Shown: positions 50,289-60,201, counted from the first letter of the stretch. The stretch is 64,000 bases of DNA from Solwaraspora sp. WMMA2065 (GCF_030345075.1 NZ_CP128361.1:6014001-6078000), one strand, 5' to 3'. Numbers and translations: made by a program. The notes: a model not told the origin generated them from the sequence alone.

Positions 50289-51505
50289 GTCGACGTCTCC
50301 TCAGCCTGCGAGTCGGTGGGCAGCGGCAGGTGGGCCCGTACCCGCCAACCGCCGGCACCGTCCGGCGCCGGACCTGCGGTCAACTCGCCGCCCAGCGCGG
50401 CGGCCCGCTCCCGCATCCCGGTGATCCCGTTGCCAGCCGGAGCAGGAGCCACGGATGCGGCCGGCCCCGGTGCACCGGCGCCGTCGTCGTCGATCTGCAG
50501 CATCACCGCATCCTGCCGGTATCCGATGGTGACGGTGGCGGCGGCACCCGGGCCGGCGTGCCGGCGGACGTTGGTCAACGCCTCCTGCACGATCCGGTAC
50601 GCGGCTCGGTCCACGGCGGCCGGCAGCGGCCGGGCCGGGCCGTCGATCACCGTCCGGGTCGGCACCGCCGCGTCGTCGGTCAACTCGCCGAGCCGGTCCA
50701 GCCCCGGCGCCGGGGCGCGCGGCGCGGCCTCGCCGCGCGGGTAGAGCGTGTCGAGCACCGCCCGGACCTCGCGCAACGCCTCCGCGCTGGACTGCGCGAT
50801 CGCCTCCAACGCCGCGCGGGCCTGTTCCGGGTCGCGGTCCATCAGGTGCAGACCGACCCCGGCCCGTACGTTGATCAGCGACAGGTGGTGCCCGAGTACG
50901 TCGTGCAGCTCGGCGGCGATCAGCAGCCGTTGCTCGGTGGCCCGGCGGCGCTGCCGCTCCTCGGATAGCCGGCGCTGCTCCGCGACGCCCTCGCGGACCC
51001 GGTCGGCGACGAGGGTGCCGATCTCGGTGACCAGCCCGGCGGCGACGATCAGCACCAACGCCAGCGTCGCCTGCCGCAGCGTCGCCCCGGTGACCAGCAC
51101 CCAGATGCCGTACGAGGTCACCGCCGCCACCCCGACCAGCCAGCGGTGACCGGCGGCCCGCGCCGCCGACGCGGCGATCATCGGCGCCAGCAGCGTCACC
51201 CCGGCCGGCTGGTCCAGCAGGTGGTACGCCAAGGTCGCGGCGACCACGATCAGGAAGTTGCGCCGAGGCGACCGGTGCCGGTCGGCCAAGGCCAGCCCAC
51301 TGAACACCAGCAGCGCGTACCCGATGATCGAGACGTTGCCGGACTGCCAGCTGGCGGCGACCGCAGTGCCGACCGGCTGCCCGATCGCGGTCAGCACCGC
51401 CAGTCCGGGCCCGCGTCGCGACCCCGCCGGGCCGGCGTCCGCTGCCGCCGACCGCCAGTGCGGCGCGGCCGGGCCAGCGTCGGTGTCGGGCTGCGACCGG
51501 GGCAT
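50285..51505 (-). CDS. Sensor histidine kinase (HisKA_3 type)
   Basis: A 406-residue kinase. About five or six membrane helices span residues 35-165, with no large extracytoplasmic loop, suggesting membrane-state sensing. The phospho-acceptor segment is AAELHDVLGHHLSLINVRAG, and the ATPase domain has IVQEALTNVRRHAGPGA and GNGITGMRERAAALGGEL. ATG 51505 was chosen because upstream frame is Arg/Pro-rich and unlike coding DNA. Partner of the response regulator downstream. Confidence 0.92.
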   Translation of the reverse strand: MPRSQPDTDAGPAAPHWRSAAADAGPAGSRRGPGLAVLTAIGQPVGTAVAASWQSGNVSIIGYALLVFSGLALADRHRSPRRNFLIVVAATLAYHLLDQPAGVTLLAPMIAASAARAAGHRWLVGVAAVTSYGIWVLVTGATLRQATLALVLIVAAGLVTEIGTLVADRVREGVAEQRRLSEERQRRRATEQRLLIAAELHDVLGHHLSLINVRAGVGLHLMDRDPEQARAALEAIAQSSAEALREVRAVLDTLYPRGEAAPRAPAPGLDRLGELTDDAAVPTRTVIDGPARPLPAAVDRAAYRIVQEALTNVRRHAGPGAAATVTIGYRQDAVMLQIDDDGAGAPGPAASVAPAPAGNGITGMRERAAALGGELTAGPAPDGAGGWRVRAHLPLPTDSQAEETST

Positions 51506-51699
51506 GCGCCGACTGTAGGCCGGCCGGCGGCGACGGCGGCAGCCCCGACGGCGGCAGCCCGGCGTACGCCCGGGGGAGTAGGCCGGCCACCGCGCTACCG
51601 CGCCGGGCGCAGTAGCGGTGCCGCCGCCGCGCCGACGCGCCGCCCCGGCCTTTGCCGACAAGCTGTGGACACCAGAGAATCCAGTGAGGAGAATCAGCG

Positions 51700-52698
51700 A
51701 TGAAGGCGATGGTCCAGGACCGGTACGGCTCACCTGACGTCCTGCGGTTGCGCGACGTCGACACCCCGACCCCCGGCGACGGCGAGGTGCTGGTCCGGGT
51801 GCACGCCAGCTCGGTCAACGCGTACGACTGGCACGCGATGCGCGGCGACCCGTACCTGGCCCGGTTGTCGTTCGGGCTGCGCCGGCCCCGCACGGCCGTG
51901 CGCGGACAGGACTTCGCCGGCCGGGTCGAGGCGGTCGGCGGCGCGGTGACCCGGTTCCGCCCCGGTGACGAGGTGTACGGCGAGGCCGGCGCCGCCGGTG
52001 GCGCGTTCGCCGAGTACCTGTGCGTACCGGAGAACCTGGTCGAGACGAAGCCGGCGAACCTGGGCTTTGCGCAGGCGGCGGCGGTGCCGCTGGCCGCCAC
52101 CACCGCCCTGGTCTGCCTGCGGGACGCCGCCGACCTGCGGGCCGGGCAGCACGTCCTGATCAACGGGGCGTCCGGTGGGGTCGGCACCTTCGCGGTGCAG
52201 CTGGCCAAGGCGTACGGCGCGCAGGTGACGGCGGTGTGCCGGACCCGCAACGTCGAGCTGGTCCGGTCGCTCGGTGCCGACCACGTCGTCGACTACAGCC
52301 GGGAGGACTTCACCCGTACCGACGCCGTCCGGGCCGGCCGCCGCTACGACGTGCTGCTCGACCTGGTCGGCAACCGGTCGTTGGCCGATCTCCGGCGGGT
52401 GCTGACCCCGGACGGGACGCTGCTGCTGTCCGGTGGCGGCGTGTCCACCGGCGGCAGCGTGTTCGGGCCGATGGGTCTGCTGCTGCGCGGGCCGCTGGTG
52501 GGGCGGTTCGTCAGGCAGCGCATCATCGCGCCATCGGCGACGGCGGGCCGGGGGCATCTGGCGGCGCTGCGGGAGCTGGTCGAATCGGGCAAGTTGACCC
52601 CGGTCGTCGACCGGACGTTCCGGTTGAGTGAGGTGCCGGCGGCGATCCGGTACGTCGAGACCGAGCACGCCCGCGCCAAGGTGGTCGTCACGATGTGA
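51700..52698 (+). CDS. NAD(P)-dependent quinone oxidoreductase-like MDR protein
   Basis: A 332-residue medium-chain reductase: MKAMVQDRYGSPDVLRLRDV, GQDFAGRVEAVG and FRPGDEVYGEAG in the GroES-like domain, then HVLINGASGGVGTFAVQLAK as NAD(P)-binding motif. Structural zinc cysteines are absent, as in quinone oxidoreductases. ATG 51700 has GTGAGGAG nine bases upstream. It is divergent from the two-component genes, which may regulate it. Confidence 0.9.
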   Translation: MKAMVQDRYGSPDVLRLRDVDTPTPGDGEVLVRVHASSVNAYDWHAMRGDPYLARLSFGLRRPRTAVRGQDFAGRVEAVGGAVTRFRPGDEVYGEAGAAGGAFAEYLCVPENLVETKPANLGFAQAAAVPLAATTALVCLRDAADLRAGQHVLINGASGGVGTFAVQLAKAYGAQVTAVCRTRNVELVRSLGADHVVDYSREDFTRTDAVRAGRRYDVLLDLVGNRSLADLRRVLTPDGTLLLSGGGVSTGGSVFGPMGLLLRGPLVGRFVRQRIIAPSATAGRGHLAALRELVESGKLTPVVDRTFRLSEVPAAIRYVETEHARAKVVVTM

Positions 52699-52715
52699 CG
52701 ACGGAGGGGACGGCG

Positions 52716-53756
52716 ATGATCGACGGTTCGGCATATCCTCGGTGCGGGCGGGGGGTGGCGATGATGACGAGCCGGATGAGCGAGCTGCTGGCCGAGGCCG
52801 ATCGGGCCGGGCAGGTCGACGGGTTGCACGCGGTCGTGGTGGTACGTCGTGGCGAGTTGCTGTGGGAGCATTACGGCACCGGCGAGGACTTCTCCTGGGA
52901 GCACTCCCTGGGGCAGGTCGACTTCGGCCCGGCGACGCTGCACGACCTGCGCTCGGCCACCAAGAGTGTGACCGCCCTGCTGTACGGCATCGCTCTCGGC
53001 GACGGGCTCGTCCCGGCCCCGGGGAAGCCGCTGCTGGGGCAGTTCCCCGAGTATCCCGACCTGGCGACCGACCCACAGCGGGCAAGGCTCACTGTCGAGC
53101 ACGCGCTGACCATGTCGCTGGGGCTGGACTGGCGCGAGGACGTCCCGTACGACAGCCCGGACAACGCCGAGATCGCCATGGAGCTGGCCCCGGACCGCTA
53201 CCGGTACGTCCTGGAGCGGCCGATCGTTGAGCCACCCGGCGAGCGCTGGTCCTACTGCGGCGGTGCCACCGCGCTGCTCGGCAAGCTGATCGCCGACGGC
53301 ACCGGGCAGGCGTTGGAGGCGTACGGCCGGGCGAAGCTGTTCGCTCCGCTCGGCATCGAGCAGGTCCACTGGATGGCCGGCGACGACGGGGTGGCCTCGC
53401 CCGCGTCCGGGCTGCGGCTCACCCCGCGCGACCTGGCCCGGATCGGCGAGCTGGTGCTCGCCGCCGGGGTCTGGGCCGGCCGTCGACTGGTGCCGGCCAG
53501 CTGGATCAGTGAGATGCTCGAGCCGCGTCTGCCGACCGGTTGGTCCGCTGAGTACGGCTACCACTGGTACTTGCAGACCGTCGCCGGTCACCGGACGGCG
53601 GCGGCGATGGGCAACGGCGGCCAGCGCCTGATCGTCCTGCCCGACCTGGAACTCGTCGTCGTCGTGACCGCCGGCAACTACGACGACCCTGAGCAGTGGC
53701 GCACCCCGGTCGCGGTGCTGGAGCAGGTCGTCCTGCCCGCGCTCGACGTCACCTAG
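52716..53756 (+). CDS. Beta-lactamase-related serine hydrolase
   Basis: A 346-residue class C-like hydrolase. SATKSV has the SxxK nucleophile, the second motif reads WSYCGGA (YxN variant), and GNGGQR is at the KTG position. Related EstB and DAP-type proteins are esterases or peptidases rather than beta-lactamases. No signal peptide is visible, so likely cytoplasmic. GGAGGGG precedes ATG 52716; GTG 52695, which overlaps the previous stop, is possible. Confidence 0.87.
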   Translation: MIDGSAYPRCGRGVAMMTSRMSELLAEADRAGQVDGLHAVVVVRRGELLWEHYGTGEDFSWEHSLGQVDFGPATLHDLRSATKSVTALLYGIALGDGLVPAPGKPLLGQFPEYPDLATDPQRARLTVEHALTMSLGLDWREDVPYDSPDNAEIAMELAPDRYRYVLERPIVEPPGERWSYCGGATALLGKLIADGTGQALEAYGRAKLFAPLGIEQVHWMAGDDGVASPASGLRLTPRDLARIGELVLAAGVWAGRRLVPASWISEMLEPRLPTGWSAEYGYHWYLQTVAGHRTAAAMGNGGQRLIVLPDLELVVVVTAGNYDDPEQWRTPVAVLEQVVLPALDVT

Positions 53757-53766
53757 CCACCCGGCA

Positions 53767-53823
53767 CGAGCCGAACACCAGGTACCTGTCGGCGGGAAGA
53801 TGAGGTATCTGGTGTTCGGCTCG
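53767..53823. terminator. Bidirectional terminator between convergent genes
   Basis: Arms 53767-53787 and 53803-53823 (21 nt, one G-U-compatible mismatch), 15-nt loop. It lies between the hydrolase stop (53756) and the DUF559 stop (53846). Confidence 0.85.
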
Positions 53824-53845
53824 TCAGGGCTGGGCGCGGCGTCCG

Positions 53846-54751
53846 TCAGGGCTGGGCGCGGCGTTCGTCGATCGTCTGCCGGACATCCTTTACGACTTGC
53901 CCGCATTTGCGGAGTACGTGGTCCGCGGTGAAGCGCAACACCAGCCAGCCGGCGGCCCGCAGCGCGTTGTAGCGGTGCACGTCCCGGCGGAAAGTGGCCC
54001 TACCCCGGTGATGGTCACCCTCATATTCGAGGGCGATCCGCCACTGCGGGTAGGCGAGGTCGACGCGGCCGATGAAGCGCCCCCGCGGATCCGCGACCTT
54101 GTGCTGCGGCACCGGTCGGGGCAGGCCGGCGTCGTGCAGCAGCAGCCGCAGCCGGCTCTCCATCGGCGACTCGGCCAGCGGCTCGACCAGGCCGACCAGC
54201 TCACGCAGTTGCCGGGCGCCGGGCCAGCGCGGATGGCTGTCAAGGTAGCCGGCGAGTGCCTCGGTGCGCAGCAGCCGGCGGTGCAGCAGCGCGTCGACGG
54301 CAGCGACCGCGTCCGGGCGCGGCAACGTGCGTCCCAGGTCGAAGGCGGTACGGACCTCCGTGGTCACCGGCACCGCACTGAGCAGAACGGCGTCGTCGAC
54401 GGCCAGCGTCGAGTTGGTGACGGCGATGCGTGGGTGCCGCCGGATCCGACCGGTCCGGGGCAGTACGACATGGACCGGGCTGCGCCGGGGGAGCAGGTCG
54501 ACTCCCCAGAGGTACGCGGCGCTCAGCCCGCAGACCGCAGCGCCGGCCGGCAGTTTCAGTGCCACCGCGTTGCACCACATCCGATGGTCGTCGGGGTCGA
54601 ACGCCGCAGCGTGCACATAGACGTCGGGCAGCAGCCGACACCACGCCGGCCCGGCCAGCATCCGTTTGCTGAGCAGGCCGGCGGCGACGGCGTGGCTACC
54701 GGAGAACGGGAGGAAACTCAGCTGATTCGGGACACTGGCGACGCGGGACAC
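53846..54751 (-). CDS. DUF559 (Vsr-like endonuclease fold) protein
   Basis: A 301-residue protein. The first 190 residues are helical, with the AbiEi-like pattern HAVAAGLLSKRMLAGPAWCR and VCGLSAAYLWG. The C-terminal domain has RFIGRVDLAYPQWRIALEYE and GRATFRRDVHRYNALRAAGW, which is the DUF559 D...ExE core with trailing helix. Actinobacterial genomes hold many such solitary genes; nuclease activity is unproven. Its GTG start at 54751 is approximate. The last codons and stop are duplicated as a 24-bp direct repeat. Confidence 0.8.
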   Translation of the reverse strand: MSRVASVPNQLSFLPFSGSHAVAAGLLSKRMLAGPAWCRLLPDVYVHAAAFDPDDHRMWCNAVALKLPAGAAVCGLSAAYLWGVDLLPRRSPVHVVLPRTGRIRRHPRIAVTNSTLAVDDAVLLSAVPVTTEVRTAFDLGRTLPRPDAVAAVDALLHRRLLRTEALAGYLDSHPRWPGARQLRELVGLVEPLAESPMESRLRLLLHDAGLPRPVPQHKVADPRGRFIGRVDLAYPQWRIALEYEGDHHRGRATFRRDVHRYNALRAAGWLVLRFTADHVLRKCGQVVKDVRQTIDERRAQP

Positions 54752-54869
54752 CGGCGTAGCCTGCCCGGCGGCCGGCCACTGCCGCTGCCCTGACCGGCCG
54801 GACGGTCACCCATCCGACACGTTGCGTCTGCCGTCCGCGTACCTTGCCCGGCAACCACCCGTGGCGGGT

Positions 54870-55712
54870 TCAGCTGCCCTTCGGATGCCAGACGGTCTTG
54901 GTCTCCAGGAACGTGGTCATCCGCCGGGTGCCCGGATCGGCGGACCAGTCGACCGACCCGACGGCTGGGCGCAGCACCCGTTTGAGGTTGCCGGCGGCGG
55001 CCTGCTCCAACTCGACGGCCAACTGCGGATCGGCCACCCCGGTCAGGTCGAGCGCGTCGACGTCCAGATGCGACGCCAGCCACGGCGCCGTCTCGGTGAT
55101 CCTGCCGGTCAACACGTTGACCACCCCGGCGGGCAGGTCACTGGTGGCCAGCACCTCGGCCAGGGTGACCGCCGCCAGCGGACGGGCCGGCGAGGCCAGC
55201 ACCACCGCCGTGTTGCCGCTGACGATCACCGGGGCGACGACGCTGACCAGGCCGAGCAGCGACGGCTCGACCGGCGCGACGACACCGACCACTCCGGTCG
55301 GCTCCGGTGTCGACAGGTTGAAGTACGGGCCGGCGACCGGGTTGACGCCGCCGTACACCTGGGGGAGCTTGTCGGACCAGCCGGCGTACCAGACCCAGCG
55401 GTCGATCGCCGCGTCGACCTCGCCGGCCGGCTCGCCGAGCGCGACGAACTGCTCGCGTCGGCCCTCCAGCATCTCGGCGACCCGGTAGAGGATCTGACCC
55501 CGGTTGTACGCGGTCGCGCCCGACCAGCCTTTCACCGCCGCCCGGGCGGCGACGACGGCGTCGCGGAGGTCCTTGCGCGAGGCGAGCGCCACGTTGGAGT
55601 CCTGCACCTGGTACGTCCGTCCCGACTCGCTGCGCGGAAACTTCCCGCCGATGAACAGCTTGTACGTCTTGCGTACGGCCACCCGGGTGGCGACGCCGCC
55701 ACTGTCAGACAT
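54870..55712 (-). CDS. Short aldehyde dehydrogenase-like protein lacking the catalytic cysteine
   Basis: A 280-residue protein equal to the N-terminal half of an aldehyde dehydrogenase: KLFIGGKFPRSESGRTYQV, AVVAARAAVKGWSGATAYNR, and TGVVGVVAPVEPSLLGLVSV, GNTAVVLASPARPLAAVTLAE from the cofactor domain. The segment that would carry ELGGK and the catalytic Cys is missing and replaced by a short unrelated tail. It overlaps the full ALDH gene by 8 bp; probably a structural partner. Confidence 0.83.
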   Translation of the reverse strand: MSDSGGVATRVAVRKTYKLFIGGKFPRSESGRTYQVQDSNVALASRKDLRDAVVAARAAVKGWSGATAYNRGQILYRVAEMLEGRREQFVALGEPAGEVDAAIDRWVWYAGWSDKLPQVYGGVNPVAGPYFNLSTPEPTGVVGVVAPVEPSLLGLVSVVAPVIVSGNTAVVLASPARPLAAVTLAEVLATSDLPAGVVNVLTGRITETAPWLASHLDVDALDLTGVADPQLAVELEQAAAGNLKRVLRPAVGSVDWSADPGTRRMTTFLETKTVWHPKGS

Positions 55713-57135
55713 CGAGGTACGCCTCCAGCCCGTGCCGGCCGCCCTCGCGGCCGTAGCCCGACTCCTTGTAGCCGCCGAACGGCGATGTCGGGTCGAACTT
55801 GTTGAACGTGTTCGCCCACACCACCCCGGCGCGCAGCCGGTCGGCGGCCCACAGCACCCGGGAACCTTTCTCCGACCAGATGCCGGCGGACAACCCGTAC
55901 GGCGTGTTGTTGGCCTTGTCGATGGCCTCGTCCGGGGTGCGGAAGGTCAGCACGGACAGCACCGGGCCGAAGATCTCCTCGCGGGCGATCCGGTGCGCCT
56001 GGCTGACCCCGGTGAAGATGGTCGGCGCGAACCAGAAGCCCTGCTGCGGCAGGTCGCACGGCGGCGACCAGGCCTGCGCGCCCTCGTCGCTGCCGGCGGC
56101 GGCCAGGGTACGGATCCGGTCCAGCTGGGCGGCCGAGTTGATCGCCCCGACGTCGGTGTTCTTGTCCAGCGGGTCACCGACACGCAGCCGGGCCATCCGC
56201 CGCTTCAACGACTCCAACAGCGGTTCGGCGATCGACTCCTGGACCAGCAGCCGGGAGCCGGCGCAGCAGACGTGGCCCTGGTTGAAGAAGATGCCGTCGA
56301 CGATGCCCTCGACGGCCTGGTCGATCGCGGCGTCGTCGAAGACGATGTTGGCGGCCTTGCCGCCGAGCTCCAGGGTGAGCTTCCGGCCGCTGCCGGCGAC
56401 CGCGCGGGCGATCTGCCGGCCGACGTCGGTGGATCCGGTGAAGGCGACCTTGTCGACGCCGGCGTGGCCGACCAGGGCCTGCCCGGTGGTGCCGGCCCCG
56501 GTGACGATGTTGACGACGCCGGGCGGCAGATCGGCCTGCTGGCAGATCTCGGCGAACAGCAGCGCGGTCAGCGGGGTCGTCTCGGCCGGTTTGAGCACCA
56601 CCGTGTTGCCGGCCGCCAGCGCCGGGGCGATCTTCCAGGCCAGCATCAGCAGCGGGAAGTTCCACGGGATGACCTGCCCGGCGACGCCGAGCGGGCGCGG
56701 GTCCGGGCCGAAACCGGCGTACGGCAGCTTGTCGGCCCAGCCGGCGTAGTAGAAGAAGTGCGCCGACGCCAACGGCACGTCGACGTCGCGGGACTCGCGG
56801 ATCGGTTTGCCGTTGTCCAGTGACTCGAGTACGGCCAGTTCGCGGCCGCGTTCGGCGAGGATGCGGGCGATCCGGAACAGGTACTTGGCCCGGTCGCGGC
56901 CGGGCATCGGACCCCAGACCCGCTGGTACGCGGCCCGCGCGGCGGCCACCGCCCGGTCCACGTCACCGGGGCCGGCCTCGGCGACCTCGGCGAGGACCTC
57001 CTCGGTGGCCGGGTTGACGGTCTTGCGCGCGCCGCCGTCGGTCGGGTCGACGAACTCGCCGTCAACGAACAGACCGTACGAGTCGCGGATGGTGACGACC
57101 GAGCGGGACTCGGGTGCCGGTGCGTAGTCGAACAC
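55705..57135 (-). CDS. Aldehyde dehydrogenase
   Basis: A 476-residue NAD(P)-dependent dehydrogenase: IPWNFPLLMLAWKIAPALAA, KPAETTPLTAL, FTGSTDVGRQIA, LELGGKAANIV with general base Glu, and the catalytic Cys region FFNQGHVCCAGSR. IFGPVLSVLTF and NTFNKFDPTSPFGGYKESG close the fold. It lies 5 bp after deoC and would oxidise acetaldehyde released by DeoC. The ATG at 57135 is clear. Confidence 0.95.
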   Translation of the reverse strand: MFDYAPAPESRSVVTIRDSYGLFVDGEFVDPTDGGARKTVNPATEEVLAEVAEAGPGDVDRAVAAARAAYQRVWGPMPGRDRAKYLFRIARILAERGRELAVLESLDNGKPIRESRDVDVPLASAHFFYYAGWADKLPYAGFGPDPRPLGVAGQVIPWNFPLLMLAWKIAPALAAGNTVVLKPAETTPLTALLFAEICQQADLPPGVVNIVTGAGTTGQALVGHAGVDKVAFTGSTDVGRQIARAVAGSGRKLTLELGGKAANIVFDDAAIDQAVEGIVDGIFFNQGHVCCAGSRLLVQESIAEPLLESLKRRMARLRVGDPLDKNTDVGAINSAAQLDRIRTLAAAGSDEGAQAWSPPCDLPQQGFWFAPTIFTGVSQAHRIAREEIFGPVLSVLTFRTPDEAIDKANNTPYGLSAGIWSEKGSRVLWAADRLRAGVVWANTFNKFDPTSPFGGYKESGYGREGGRHGLEAYLDV

Positions 57136-57140
57136 GCTGA

Positions 57141-58124
57141 TCAGTCCAGGGTGACGTAGTCGGGACCGGAGTAGACCCCGGTGCGTAGCTTCGACCGCTG
57201 CATCAGCAGGTCGTTGAGCAGGGTGGAGGCGCCGAACCGGAACAGGTCGGGGGTGAGCCAGTCGTCGCCGGCGGTCTCGTTGACCAGCACCAGGTACTTG
57301 ATCGCGTCCTTGGTGGTACGGATGCCGCCGGCCGGTTTGACGCCGATCCGCCGCCCGGTGACGGCGTGGAAGTCCCGGACCGCCTCCAGCATGATCAACG
57401 TGACGGGCAGCGTCGCCGCGACCGGCACCTTGCCGGTGGAGGTCTTGATGAAGTCACCGCCGGCCAGCATCGCCAGCCAGGAGGCGCGGCGCACGTTGTC
57501 GTAGGTGGCCAGCTCCCCGGTCTCCAGGATGACCTTGAGGTGGGCGTCGCCGCAGGCCTGCTTGACCGCGACGATCTCGGCGTACACCTGGTCGTAGCGG
57601 CCGGCGAGGAACGCCCCCCGGTTGATCACCATGTCGATTTCGTCGGCGCCGGCCGCGACCGCCGCCCGGGTGTCGGCCAGCTTCACCTCCAGCGGCGCCT
57701 GCCCGGACGGGAAGGCAGTGGCCACGCTGGCCAGGTGTACGCCGGAACCGGTGAGCGCCTCGGCGGCGGTCGGCACCATCGACGGGTAGACGCAGACGGC
57801 GCCGACCGGCGGGCAATCGGGGTCGGCCGGGTCGGGGCGGCGGGCCTTGGCGCACAACGCGCGTACCTTGCCGGGGGTGTCGGCGCCTTCGAGGGTGGTC
57901 AGGTCGACCATCCGGATGGCCAGGTCGATCGCCCACGCCTTGGCGGTCGTCTTGATCGAGCGGGTGCCGAGCGTCGCGGCCCGCTGCCGCGCCCCGACCT
58001 CGTCGACGCCGGGCAGCCCGTGCAGGAAGGCGCGCAGGGTCGCCGCGCTCCGCCCCACCTCGGCCAGATCGTGGCGCGCGGGTGCCGGGGTGCTCACCGC
58101 TGTCGTGCCCGCGAGTCCGGTCAT
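57141..58124 (-). CDS. deoC: Deoxyribose-phosphate aldolase
   Basis: A 327-residue DeoC. VCVYPSMVP, ADEIDMVINRGAFLAG, LKVILETGEL, and FIKTSTGKVPVAATL with the Schiff-base Lys, plus GVKPAGGIRTTKDAI with the second Lys, are all present. It splits 2-deoxyribose-5-phosphate into glyceraldehyde-3-phosphate and acetaldehyde. It is first of an operon with two ALDH genes. It is longer than E. coli DeoC owing to an N-terminal 60-residue helical extension, as in other actinobacteria. Confidence 0.95.
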   Translation of the reverse strand: MTGLAGTTAVSTPAPARHDLAEVGRSAATLRAFLHGLPGVDEVGARQRAATLGTRSIKTTAKAWAIDLAIRMVDLTTLEGADTPGKVRALCAKARRPDPADPDCPPVGAVCVYPSMVPTAAEALTGSGVHLASVATAFPSGQAPLEVKLADTRAAVAAGADEIDMVINRGAFLAGRYDQVYAEIVAVKQACGDAHLKVILETGELATYDNVRRASWLAMLAGGDFIKTSTGKVPVAATLPVTLIMLEAVRDFHAVTGRRIGVKPAGGIRTTKDAIKYLVLVNETAGDDWLTPDLFRFGASTLLNDLLMQRSKLRTGVYSGPDYVTLD

Positions 58125-58257
58125 GCCGCGAGTCCTGTCATGTCCGCGAGTCTACGTCGCCAGCGAGTTCGCGATCTTGGCCGTCGGCTGATCGGACGAG
58201 CAGACTTAACGGCGCTGTTGGCCTACCGTTACATCATGTTGGCCCCGGTGACCCACC

Positions 58258-59568
58258 GTGCCTGACGTGCGAGCAGTGCACTTCACCGACACGTACCTGC
58301 CCCGCCGCGACGGGGTGGTCACCTCGCTGCGGACTCTCGCGGCGGCGTCGGCCGCCGCCGGGCATCCCGGCCTGATCGTGGTGCCCCGGCATCCGGACCA
58401 GCCGGCCGAGGCGGACGTGCTGCGGCTACGTGCGCTGCCCTGCGGAGTCGCCGACCTGCGGTTGTCGCCGTGGCTGCTGCGCGGCGCCGCCGCCACCGGC
58501 ACCATCGCCGAGATCGCCGCCCACGCCCCGGACGTGGTGCACGTGCACACCCCCGGACCGGTCGGGCTGCTCGGCGTCCTCACCGCCCGCCGGCTCGGTC
58601 TGCCGCTGGTCCAGACCTACCACACCGACCTGCACGCGTACGCCGACGCGTACCGGGTGCCGGCCCGCGCGCTCAGCGCCGGCGTCCGACTGTACGCCCG
58701 CCGGCTCGGCGTGCCCCGCCCGGCGGCGGCACCGGCCGGCCACGCCCGCGACCACCGGCCGATGGCCAGCGGTGCGGTCGCCCGCCGCCGGGCCGCCATG
58801 GACGCCACCAACACCCTGCTGCTCGGCGGCGCCGACGCGGTGGTGGTGCCGACCCGGGCGGTGCTGGACCGGATCCACCTGCCGGTGCCCGCCGACCGGG
58901 TGCACCTGGTGCCGACCGGGGTCGCGGCCCGCCGCACCACCGCCGACGAGATCAACGCCTTCCGGTACGGCCATGGCATCACACCCAGCGACCGGGTGGT
59001 CCTCTATGTGGGTCGGATCAACCGGGAGAAGGGCATCGACCTGCTGATCGCCGCGTTCGAGCGGGTGCTGGCCGGCTGCCCGGCCGCCCGGCTGGTGCTG
59101 GTCGGTGCCCTGTACGAGCCGCGCTGGCTGGCCGGGCTGCTGCGCGCCATCGACCCCCGGGTGGCCGCCCGGATCACCCTCACCGGCCAGCAGGGCTCGG
59201 AGGTGGTGGCTGCGGCGTACGGGGCCGCCGAGGTGTTCGCGTTCGCCTCGCAGACCGACACCCAGGCGCTGGTCCTGCAGGAAGCCGGCCTGGCCGGGGC
59301 TCCGGTGGTGCTGGTCGACCGGGCGCTGCACGCGCACGGCGCGCTTGCCGGTGCCGCGCTGCGCACCGAGCCGCAGCCGGGTGCGCTGGCCGGCGGGGTG
59401 CTGCGGCTGCTGCTCGACCCGGACACGGCCCGCCGGCAGGCGGCCACGGCGGCGGCCCGCTGCGCCGAACACACTCCGGCCCGCTACGCCGAAGCGATCC
59501 GTGAGGTGTATGCGTCGGCCGCCGGGCTGGCGAGTAGGTTCAACGACCGTGGACGTACTCGTCGTTGA
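58258..59568 (+). CDS. GT4 family glycosyltransferase
   Basis: A 436-residue GT-B enzyme: [20 protein letters not shown] at the N-terminus, [20 protein letters not shown] and [15 protein letters not shown], then the C-terminal [20 protein letters not shown], and [20 protein letters not shown] with the ExxxxxxE donor site. Similar to actinobacterial mannosyl- or glucosyl-transferases acting on lipids. Start is a GTG at 58258. Its 3' end overlaps the upp start by 20 bp. Confidence 0.88.
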   Translation: MPDVRAVHFTDTYLPRRDGVVTSLRTLAAASAAAGHPGLIVVPRHPDQPAEADVLRLRALPCGVADLRLSPWLLRGAAATGTIAEIAAHAPDVVHVHTPGPVGLLGVLTARRLGLPLVQTYHTDLHAYADAYRVPARALSAGVRLYARRLGVPRPAAAPAGHARDHRPMASGAVARRRAAMDATNTLLLGGADAVVVPTRAVLDRIHLPVPADRVHLVPTGVAARRTTADEINAFRYGHGITPSDRVVLYVGRINREKGIDLLIAAFERVLAGCPAARLVLVGALYEPRWLAGLLRAIDPRVAARITLTGQQGSEVVAAAYGAAEVFAFASQTDTQALVLQEAGLAGAPVVLVDRALHAHGALAGAALRTEPQPGALAGGVLRLLLDPDTARRQAATAAARCAEHTPARYAEAIREVYASAAGLASRFNDRGRTRR

Positions 59569-60181
59569 TCACCCTCTCGCCCAGTCCCGGCTGACCGCGA
59601 TGCGCGACGCCCGGACCGACTCGGCGGCGTTCCGCGCCGCGCTGCACGAACTCACCACCATGCTGGTGTACGAGGCGGCCCGATCCTTCCCGGTGGAGTC
59701 CTTCCCGGTGACCACCCCGGTGGCACCGACCGACGGGATCCGGCTGGCCAACCCGCCGCTGCTGGTGCCGGTGCTGCGCGCCGGGCTCGGGATGGCCGAC
59801 TCGGCGTTGGCGCTGCTGCCGGAGTCGTCGATGGGCTTCGTCGGGCTGGCCCGCGACGAGGAGACCTACGAGCCCCGGGCCTATCTGGAGTCGCTGCCGG
59901 TCGACCTGACCGGCATCCCGGTGCTGGTGCTCGACCCGATGCTGGCCACCGGCGGTTCGCTGGAGCACTGCTGCCGGCTGCTCGCCGACCGGGGTGCCAC
60001 CGAGATCACCGTACTGTGCGTACTCGCCGCGCCGGCTGGAATCGACCGGCTGGACCGCTCCGGCCTGCCGTTGCGGCTGGTGACCGCGTCGATCGACGAA
60101 CGGCTCAACGAAAAGATGTTCATCGTGCCAGGGCTCGGCGATGCCGGTGACCGCCAGTTCGGCGGGATGCCGCGCTTCTGA
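59549..60181 (+). CDS. upp: Uracil phosphoribosyltransferase
   Basis: A 210-residue enzyme: [61 protein letters not shown] with the PRPP-binding loop, and [11 protein letters not shown] at the end match Upp. It converts uracil and PRPP to UMP in pyrimidine salvage. The GTG at 59549 overlaps the end of the glycosyltransferase gene by 20 bp. Position near deoC and a phosphohexomutase fits a nucleoside salvage locus. Confidence 0.96.
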   Translation: MDVLVVDHPLAQSRLTAMRDARTDSAAFRAALHELTTMLVYEAARSFPVESFPVTTPVAPTDGIRLANPPLLVPVLRAGLGMADSALALLPESSMGFVGLARDEETYEPRAYLESLPVDLTGIPVLVLDPMLATGGSLEHCCRLLADRGATEITVLCVLAAPAGIDRLDRSGLPLRLVTASIDERLNEKMFIVPGLGDAGDRQFGGMPRF

Positions 60182-60201
60182 CCGGCCTTGACCAGTTCGG
60201 T

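Noticed and set aside
52716-53756. True beta-lactamase
   Set aside because: It has SxxK but lacks a signal peptide and KTG, so an esterase/peptidase-like role is more likely.
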